64,000 bases of DNA from Armigeres subalbatus (Eukaryota; Arthropoda; Insecta; Diptera; Culicidae), in contig NC_085141.1 in the NCBI RefSeq assembly GCF_024139115.2, forward strand, positions 71,775,481 through 71,839,480, read 5' to 3'. The notes under the pieces are model-generated. The model worked only from the letters and a program-made list of their open reading frames with translations, had not been told where the DNA came from and ran no database searches. A program made the translations under genes and the position numbers. Positions 56,540 to 64,000 of the stretch are shown here, piece by piece (positions within the stretch are counted from its first letter, which is position 1; every line of letters starts with the position of its first letter).

Positions 56540-56900
56540 GCCTTTCTCGTACACTAAGTGTACGTAAAGGCTATAATATTGCTTCAAAAACAAAATTTTG
56601 ATAGGAGGCCCGGAGGGCCGATTTTTATATACCGATCGACTCAGCTCGACGAACTGAGGTGATGTCTGTATGTGTGTATGTATGTATGTGTGTGTGTGTG
56701 TGTATGTGTGTATGTGTACAAATTTTGTAGACACACTTTTTTGAACTTCCCGTTGTCCGATTGGCTCGCAACAAGTTGCAGTCGACGCGGAATTCAGTCC
56801 CTTTGTTTGCTATTAAAAATTAGATCAATAGCTCATCGCAATCTGGAGTTATGGCCAAAAAACTGTTTTTGCGTAAAAAAAATAGCAAAATGTTCTATAC
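56540..56900 (+). repeat. Start of a larger repeat with GCCTTTCTCG end
   Basis: Begins GCCTTTCTCGTACACTAAGT with a GTACAC-TAA-GTGTAC hairpin. Then CCGATCGACTCAGCTCGACG, a (TG)n(TATG)n microsatellite at about 56666-56715, and TTGTCCGATTGGCTCGCAAC. The inverted sequence CGAGAAAGGC occurs at 63974-63983 near the window end. The two may be the ends of one 7.4-kb element, or two members of the same repeat family. Confidence 0.5.
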
Positions 56901-56976
56901 TGATTACACCTAGATTCGAACTTCTGACCTCAGGGGTGGAAAGCGCTTGCTGTACCACATAACCATCGGATCACAC
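56901..56976 (-). ncRNA. tRNA-like sequence with pol III A and B boxes (SINE-type head), degenerate
   Basis: The minus strand shows TGGTTATGTGG (A box) and, about 40 nt on, AGTTCGAATCT (B box) in tRNA-like spacing. The acceptor stem does not pair well, so this is not a functional tRNA gene; a tRNA-derived element is more likely. Confidence 0.35.
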
Positions 56977-57810
56977 TTGGTATGAGTAAATATAAGTCGT
57001 ACAGTATTCATCAAATTGGTATATGTTCATTTCTTTTCAAAGCCACAGAGTTCACTCTGCTAGGGTGACGGTACCAATATTGGAAGTATTATTGAATCAA
57101 TGAAAGAAAATATGTATTTGATAATTCGAAATTGGTAGTTTTAATGCATTAACTAATAGACAAACTTTGAATTAGCTAGAAATGAAATTGGATTAATTTC
57201 GTCTTGATAATTAATCTAAATTTCTTGGAGGTAAAATGAGCTCCACTATACGGCCGTCGCAAGCATAATAGTCCAATATTGATTTTGCTTGGAAGAAAAT
57301 ATAGAACAGTAACGCTTACGGCGGCAGTATATAGGTAGGAAAGCCAATTTGTTGGGGAAATTATTGTTTTCAATTAGTGTTTATAATGGCATAATTACAA
57401 CGTGTCGTTTCAAGTAAAGCAAACGTTCAGTAATGCAATGATGAACAATATTATTAAGAACCCATTGTCTCCACTGAGGGCATGATCGCCCTATAAGTGT
57501 TTATTTGGGTAACCTTTAACGAAGAGAAATCTGTTCAACAATTAATAATGTTTCTAATGGGCGTAATCAGGCCCATTTTTTCTATTATTTTGCTATCATG
57601 CGCTCGCATACCCTATATACGAGTGAACTTCTCAAGTGGTATCTTTTTTGTGGCGTGCAATAAGCGTATGGGAGCGCAGTTGGTTTGCGTGAGGACGCTA
57701 TGCAAGCACATTTCGGCGGGAGCGAACGGCACTGCATTCGCTTCAGTCGCTTGCCGTCGGATGAATATCGCAGAAGGAAGCATCACCAACACACCGCATT
57801 GGCCCTGACG
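56977..57810. other. No recognised gene
   Basis: Frames of up to about 100 codons around 57497-57808 overlap on both strands and show no family that I recognise. Confidence 0.35.
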
Positions 57811-58479
57811 AAAGCGAGTAAACAAAATGGGAGCTGGATGATGCTTTTTTATTTCGCCCGGCAAGGGATATAGGGCGTCAATTTTAAAATGATTGGTAAA
57901 ACGTTAAAACACATGTTAGCCGAAAATAGTTTAATTTTTCGGGTTCGAAATTTAATTTACTTTTAGATTAGCAACACGAAAGTCTAATTATCTCGATTAA
58001 AAAACATGTGTAGATATGTAGCCTAACATATAGGTGAAGATTTCGGCTATCTGTTGGTGGTGTTGGATTGCGTGGGAGTGCTCTCGGCTCTCAGATTTGA
58101 CAAATCGATGTTTTAATCTTAAACGCAGAGAAGTCGTTTTAAAAATTTTATATTGAGTTATAGAAAATAAAAATTGTTTATAAATATGTTTTTGAAAAAA
58201 AAAGGAGATCGAACGAGCGTCGAACATACACTCTCTGAGTGAGAGCCTAGAACGATACCCCTTAGCTATATTTGCTTCTTGGAAGCGAGGTGATCGGAGT
58301 AGAACAAGTTATACGCAATTTGCACTGATCATCGGCTGCTTGTGCATTCGTGCGGCAACGCGCGGGTGCTGTGTTTAGGTTCCGTGGCATATTTAAATCA
58401 TCTGACGTTGAAAAACATTACGATTGAGTTTACATCATGTGCTTTTGTGTCAATTCGGTCAATTCATTTAAATATATCA

Positions 58480-58487
58480 CTTATTAT
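58480..58487. repeat. hAT target-site duplication, left (CTTATTAT)
   Basis: 8 bp, repeated at 60830-60837. The undisrupted site in the sister unit (about 62350) has one copy of a similar sequence. Confidence 0.8.
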
Positions 58488-60829
58488 CAGAGATGCCAGA
58501 TTTGAAGACATGTCTTCAATTTGAAGACATTTGAATCTCTGTGAAGACATTTATTTCATGAAGACATTTTGAAGACTTTTCAAAATATTTGATGACTTAT
58601 CTACTTATTTGAAGATACTTGAAGACAATCAATAAGCTAACGAGAGAAAATATAATTTTATTTCTTACTTATAATTCTGCGACTTCTATATGTAAATTAT
58701 ACTAAATAAAAAATCCAAAAGTTATGATAGTCTTTGTCTCGGGCTTAGGATCTCAAACATAAAAATACATTCACACTAGCTGGCTGATAAATGCAACGCA
58801 TTTTAGACCTCATACGCACTTATCTTTGAGTTGAGCGCAGATTAATAGGCTAATGACACACTTGTGGTATAAGTACCATGGTACAAGAATCTTGAAATGA
58901 GTACCGTACCGATTATTGTCTTTATCAAAGATAGTCTTGGAATAACTTTCTTGTCCTCTTGTACCTTGGTACAAATACCACAGGTGTGTCCTTAGTATAA
59001 AAAAATCCCGATGCCGTGTATGTAAAAAGGTATTTCGATCATTACATCGGAACGCAATGACCGATCTAATTTACGGCAAAAATAGATTAAACTCTTCTAT
59101 GACTTGATTTAATCTATTCAACCGTTGAGCTAGAACCTGAACTTTTTCTAAATTCCTTCATAATTCATTTGATTGTTTCGGTATTTCCATGTGACTTTCA
59201 TCTAAATATCCGACGGTAAACCCTTTGAATTTTCCGTGAATTTTAAAAAGAATTTTTTGTGAAAATTTCAAAGAATTGTTCGTGTAAAATAAGGAGAAAA
59301 ATTATGAGGAATTTCTTGTCTTTATTCAAGGGAATTGAAATTGGAACTTCAGTAAAAAAATTTATATTAAATAATTTCCGTAAAAAGTTATAAAGGAAAT
59401 CCTCCAAAATTTAAACGGAAAATTCATCTTGATTTCCACAACTCCCACAATAAGTCCCTTTCAATTTCCACAAGAAAATTGTCTCAATTAATTTTCATAG
59501 AAAATTCTTACGAATGTCGATAAGAAATTGAAATTGTGCTGATGTTAAATGGATATTTCTCATAATTTTGAAGGTAAATTTCTGCAGGAAAATCTCCCCA
59601 AAAAAATTCAGAGGAAACTTGTTACACACTTTCGTTAAATTCTTCCTTGAATTCCTTTGATTATTCTTCTAGAAATATCTTTGGACATTCTTCCAGTGTT
59701 TTCTCTGCGAATTCCTCTATGAATTTCTTTAAAAAATCGTCCTAGCATTTTTTCTGCAATTCCTCCAGGAAATTGTCCGCAATCTCAGGGATTTTCCGAA
59801 AAATCCTCCAGAAATTAATTTGGAAGATCCTCCAGAACTCCTTCGGTAGTTCCTTCACGAATTCCTCCAGTAATTCTTCCAGGAATTTTTCCGAAAAATT
59901 TCCCCGGGATTGCGGCGGAAGTTCCACCAGAGATTCCTCTACTGGAAGATCCTTTAAGAAAAATGTCGAATGACTCTTCAAGAATTCCTCCGGAAGTATT
60001 CTATGAAATTTATCTGGTATTTCCTCCAGGATTTCTTTCTGCAGCAATACCTCAAGAAGCTCCTCCAAAAATTCATCCAGAACTACCTCCAAGAATTTCT
60101 CCAGAAGTTTATTCAGGGATTCCCCCGGAAATTGCTTCAGTAATTCCTCAGGAATACCCTTCAGAAATTCATCAGGAAAATCCTTCAGGTATTCCTCCAG
60201 AAAAATCCTCCGGAATTCATCCTGAAGTTTCTACAGGAATTCCTCCTTGAGTTCTTTCAAGAATTCCTTCTGAAATTTTTTCCGGAAGTTTCTTCAGTAA
60301 ACCCTTTGGATGTTCCAACAGGAATTCCTCGGAAAATTTCTTCAGGAGACTTCCAGAAGTAATTAGAAGCTCCATACAGAAGAAATTAGTATAAGTTATA
60401 AGAAGCTCCATTAGGAATTTATCCGGAAGTTGATCTCGAAATTTTACCGGAAGTTCCTTCAGAAAATTATCTGGATGTTTCTTCAAGTATTTCACAGTAA
60501 ATTTTGAATCCCAATAGGGTATTTTTTAAAAAGCAATTTGGAAGAATTTCACGTGAAAATTCAGTTTAAAAATCCGACTAAATACAAAATCCAGGGGAAA
60601 CTGGTTATAAAAAAAATTAAAGAATTTTAAAGAATATTCTTTTGAATTCTAACAATTTGTATGTAAAATTAACATTATTCCACATCAGTAAAACAAGGAG
60701 ATTATTAAATTTACAAACCTATTGGATTTTGAAATTTCTCGCTGATAATCATAACTTTAATATTGAAGACATTTGAAGACATTTTTAAACGACTGAGAAG
60801 ACATATGAAAATATCATCTGGCATCCCTG
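58488..60829. mobile_element. Non-autonomous hAT-type element carrying minisatellite, 2.34 kb
   Basis: The terminal inverted repeats CAGAGATGCCAGAT and CAGGGATGCCAGAT, and an 8-bp duplication CTTATTAT, are the marks of the hAT superfamily. The ends contain subterminal GAAGACAT(TT) repeats (several at 58500-58625 and 60765-60805), plausible transposase-binding motifs. No transposase frame. The interior is AT-rich, with a GGAATTCC-type minisatellite at 59640-60490. Confidence 0.88.
59640..60490 (-). repeat. GGAATTCC-type minisatellite inside the hAT element
   Basis: Degenerate units of about 24 bp (AATTCCTCCAGGAA...TTCC, reverse orientation) of the same kind as at 15.1-19.0 kb. The repetitive frames here are not genes. 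Confidence 0.75.
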
Positions 60830-60837
60830 CTTATTAT
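60830..60837. repeat. hAT target-site duplication, right (CTTATTAT)
   Basis: Second copy of the 8-bp duplication; unit 1 continues directly after it with TCATAATGTTTTGG. Confidence 0.8.
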
Positions 60838-60879
60838 TCATAATGTTTTGGTGTGCCGGGAAGCAACTTCAGAATCAAT

Positions 60880-61300
60880 TTCAACATTTAATTTGAATCC
60901 TCTGTAGGCATTCTTCCTGGCGTTGCAACAAATAATTCATATTGGCACAGTATATGTAATACATGGCTGGCCTAACAATTAGTTTGTAAATCAAACAATT
61001 TATTTTAGTAAATGGTTTTGATTTTTCTATAAATATTAATTTACTATATTCGTACCTTTTCGCTTGCATACCTTCTGTGTGGTTTTTGATAGTTAATCAA
61101 TTCATGCTATACATAAGTCCTAAATCTTGGACTTCGCTAGACCAATTAATTGGAACATTCATGGTGACAACATATCTGTTTGAAGATTTCAAGAAGCTGA
61201 GTTTCGGAAGGATTCGGAGAAAATTTTTCATTCTTGCAAATCAATGGAAATGTATCCAAACTTTTCTACAATCCACGCATGTTTTGGATCATGTAGTAAT
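60880..61300 (-). pseudogene. Reverse transcriptase C-terminal remnant, copy 1
   Basis: The minus strand reads VTMNVPINW-like and SSEVQDLG(L) near 61110-61160, then LIYKLIVRPAMYYIY and LLQRQEECLQRIQIKC at about 60881-60985. The order resembles the region after the RT active site in non-LTR elements (EVxDLG, then YKxxxRPxxxY, then LxxIQ). Frames are broken. The assignment rests on short motifs only. Confidence 0.4.
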
Positions 61301-62081
61301 CTAAGTTCGATCATTTAGTTTGCCGATGACTCATTCCGGAGGTTAAATTTCAAAACGTGTTTTATGGTGGACTTCTGGTGCGAATATTTTTCGACAGTTC
61401 TGCCCAACAGTTTTTTTTTTAATTTACCTAATAACAGAGTTAAAGCACTAGTGTGTAATAACTTATACTAAATGATAACAACATTATTTTTTTATTGGTC
61501 ATTATTAGTCAGTATAAGTAAACAAAATGGGGACCGGATGATGCTTTTTTATTTCACCCGGCAAGGGATATAGGGCGTCAATTTATAAATGATAATATAA
61601 ATGATTTAATCTTTGTTTACAAACGCAGAGAAGTCGTTTTAAAAATTTGGCATTTTGTAAAATAAAAATTGTATAAAATTTATTTGTATTATACCAAAAA
61701 AATATGTTAAAAAAAGAGGGTCAGGATGAGTGCCGAGTGCTCTCGGCTCTCAGATTTGACAAATCGGTGTTTTAATCTTAAACGCAGAGAAGTCGTTTTA
61801 AAAAATTTATATTGAGTTATAGAAAATAAAAATTGTTTATAAATATGTTTTTGAAAAAAAAAGTTAACCGAACGAGCGTCGAACATATACTCTCTGAGTG
61901 AGAGCCTAGAACGATATCCCTCAGCCATCTTTACTTCTTAGATGAGAGGTGATCGAAGTATAACAGGTTATACGCAATTTGCACTGATCATCGGCTGCTT
62001 GTGCATTCGTGCGGCAATGTACCTGGTGCTGTGTTTAGGTTCCGTGGCATATTTAAATCATCTGACGTTGAAAAACATATA

Positions 62082-62298
62082 GGGGAACTGTTCCGTTTTC
62101 CATCTCACTGTACATATATTCATCTCATCGCGAAACAAAGAAATTCCGCACCAATTTTGTCGCTTCTTTTTGCTAACATGCATGCTCACTGCTGAAAAAA
62201 ATCACAAAAATAATAAACAAACAAAATACCTTTTCATTGCTTTGTTTTTTGTGAGACCAATATCGGAGCTATGAGATGAAGTCCAGGAGCAGTAACCC
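62082..62298. mobile_element. 217-bp MITE, second copy, TA target duplication
   Basis: Reverse-oriented relative of 38137-38352. Ends GGGGAACTGTTCC and GGAGCAGTAACCC, with TA at 62080-62081 and 62299-62300. The sister unit at about 58420 (AAAAACATTACGATT) is the empty site. Confidence 0.85.
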
Positions 62299-62379
62299 TA
62301 CGATTAAGTTTACGTTACGTGTGCTTTTGTGTCAATTCATTCAGATATGTCACCTAATATTCATAATGTTTTGGTGTGC

Positions 62380-62760
62380 AGGGAAGCAACTTCAGACTCA
62401 ATTTCAACATTTGATTCGAATCCACTGTAATGCATTCTTCCTGGCGTTGCAACAAATAATTCATATTGGCACAGTATATGTAATACATGGCTGGCCTAAC
62501 AATTAGTTTGTAAATCAAACAATTTATTTTAGTAAATGGTTTTGTTTTTTAATAAATATTAACTTACTATATTCGTAGCTTTTCGCTTGCATACCTTCTG
62601 TGTGGTATTTGATAGTTAATTAATTCATGCTATACATAAGTCCTAAATCTTGTACTTCGCTAGACCAATTAATTGGAACCCCATTCATAGTGACAACATA
62701 TCTGTTTGAAGATTTCAAATAGCACTCGGATTATGTGGGAGAAGCTGAGTTTCGGAAGGA
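62380..62760 (-). pseudogene. Reverse transcriptase C-terminal remnant, copy 2
   Basis: Duplicate of 60880-61300: VVTMNGVPINWSSEVQDLGL at about 62640-62700, a stop, and then LIYKLIVRPAMYYIY near 62490. Same caution as copy 1. Confidence 0.4.
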
Positions 62761-62960
62761 TTCGGAGAAAATTTTTCTTTTTGGCAAGTCAATGGAAAAT
62801 GTATCCAAACTTTTCTACAATCCAAGCATGTTTTGGATCATGTAGTAATCTAAGTTTGATCATTTAGTTTGTCGATGACTCATACCAGAAGTTAAATTTT
62901 AAAACGTGTTTTATGGTGAACTTCTGGTGTGAATATTTTTCGACATTTAACCTCTGGAAT

Positions 62961-64000
62961 GAGTTATTGACAAACTACTAAATTATCGAACCTATATTAC
63001 TAAATGATCGAAAACATCCTTGCTATAATCCATTACAAATTACACTAAGGTAAACAACGATTCCCTGGCACATTATTGGCACAAGTATGCTGATTTAGGT
63101 AACACCAGCTCTGTCACGAGTAATTTATCAAATTTTGTACAGGAGTTTACCTGTAGATCTGAGTGATCTGATAAATAAGTTTAGTTCAGTTCAGTATAAT
63201 ATATACAAAAGCAAATTAAAATTAATCAACTTTAATCAAACCTTCGGTTAATCACTTCGAAATTTTCTCCATATGAAAAAACGCAACCCTAGTATCGAAT
63301 TTGATCCGACTTAATAAAATCTGAAGAGAAGATTTTATTAAGTCTGATCAAATTCGTAAATTTTAGTTGAAAAGTGGTTAAATATCAATGACAAAACCGG
63401 AACTGCTCATCAGCAAAAATGAGTTCTTATCTATATGATGAAGAATCATACTATTCCAGAAGGTGCCAGAAGCCTAAGCTGGATTCTGACTTCAAAACAG
63501 GAAACACTCAAAAGTTTGTCAATTGACCAAAATTATGGATGATATTACCGAAGTTATGGATCATAATCACGATAAAAATTGCGCAAAATTGTATTTTTTA
63601 TTAAATGTAGTTTTCTATGGATAATTTTAAAACATTTATAGATCATTTGTCATACGCTCATGGGAAAATAGCAGGAATGATATTGTTTTTCTTGATCATG
63701 TTTAAAGGTACATACTTATTTTCCAATTATTTGATTTTTTTTTTCACTTAGTTATGCTTAGTTATAGATCTTAAAATTATTCTTTATGGATAAGCCTGAA
63801 CTATTTTATGGATTTAAAGTAGCGTTTTATGGAACATTCAGATGATATTTATGGATCGTTGTTGTGCATTTAACGGTACAAAGTAAGGGCTGCCATAAAC
63901 AAATGTGAAAAATAAGCCCTATTTAGTGTTATATTAGACTTGTAGAATATGTTTGTCAACCCTTTTGAACGAGCGAGAAAGGCATCATCACCGCTAGGTG
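62961..64000. other. AT-rich right edge, no gene
   Basis: No coding signature. An imperfect inverted pair AAATTTGATC(C)GACTTAATAAAATCT / AGATTTTATTAAGTC.GATCAAATT, given here as short motifs, lies at about 63298-63355 and could form a hairpin. ACCCTTTTGAACGAGCGAGAAAGGC near the end is the GCCTTTCTCG-type terminus in reverse. Confidence 0.4.

Larger units (their letters stand above)
52593..56540 (+). mobile_element. Jockey-clade non-LTR retrotransposon, copy f (5' complete, 3' UTR lost)
   Basis: The 5' end AGACACGCGC is the same first sequence as in copy b at 35252 (minus strand). It contains an intact ORF1 and a degenerate ORF2. Just after the ORF2 stop (56523-56525) homology to copy b ends within TTATCAAATTTTT, and another repeat (GCCTTTCTCG...) begins at 56540, so the 3' UTR and tail are not seen. 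Confidence 0.88.
57810..62960 (+). repeat. Tandem duplication of an RT-relic segment, each copy split by a transposon
   Basis: Without insertions, unit 1 (57810-61440) and unit 2 (61513-62960) are each about 1.4 kb and align in order: AAACAAAATGGG..., GGCAAGGGATATAGGGCGTC, AAACGCAGAGAAGTCGTTTT, GAGTGAGAGCCTAGAACGAT, GTTGAAAAACAT..., TGGCCTAACAATTAGTTTGT. Unit 1 is split by a hAT element at 58488, unit 2 by a MITE at 62082. Each copy supplies the empty site for the insertion in the other. Confidence 0.8.

Noticed and set aside
56901..56976. Functional tRNA gene
   Set aside because: A and B boxes are present, but the acceptor stem and anticodon arm do not fold convincingly; reported only as tRNA-like.

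Overview
The window looks like repeat-dense, gene-poor mosquito DNA. Aedes is most likely, judging from the Pao/BEL, Jockey and R1-clade retroelements, many TA-flanked MITEs, a GGAATTCC-type minisatellite and long tandem arrays; that is inference, since no species marker gene is present. I find no intact host protein gene. Nearly everything is a mobile element, a relic of one, a satellite, or a short promoter-bearing unit with a histone-type 3' end.

Layout. 1-6071: a Jockey ORF1 fragment, a 255-bp near-perfect foldback, two diverged promoter-bearing repeats, a MITE and the left part of a histone-like unit. 6072-20768: one BEL element with 629-bp LTRs and a 5-bp ATTTA target duplication, interrupted at about 12778-19741 by a 7-kb insertion full of minisatellites. 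20774-22730: the rest of the unit split by BEL, an R1-clade RT fragment and part of a type A unit, then a 25-base N gap. 22756-24892 and 44410-49740: two arrays of one 131-bp satellite in the same orientation. Between them lies a 19.5-kb block (24893-44400) of short units delimited by small palindromes (GACGTAGGACTACGTC or GACGTAAACTACGTC). 49740-52226: degenerate tandem repeats and MITEs. 52227-56540: a type A promoter followed by the longest Jockey copy. 56540-64000: a tandemly duplicated RT-derived segment carrying a non-autonomous hAT element and a MITE.

The most notable system is the relation between the units and the Jockey retrotransposon. The units have TATA (often CCAAT or GC-box) promoters, a GCGCGC stretch at the expected transcription start, and in many copies a 16-nt stem-loop with a TTTC-type loop followed by a purine-rich stretch, the layout of replication-dependent histone mRNA 3' ends; I could find no histone coding sequence. 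Jockey copies sit repeatedly in the GCGCGC stretch. In the two copies with a preserved 5' end (52593 and 35252) the element begins about 33 bases downstream of the unit's TATA box, in sense orientation, so the unit promoter would transcribe the element from its first base. A 5'-truncated copy has a clean 12-bp CCACGCGCGCGG duplication in the same kind of site. This suggests a target-specific retrotransposon that uses the start sites of a multicopy histone-like promoter family.

Limits: all homology calls are by eye. Array 1 and the third tandem unit contain scattered short indels next to the N gap and may be poorly polished assembly, so indel-based statements there are weak.
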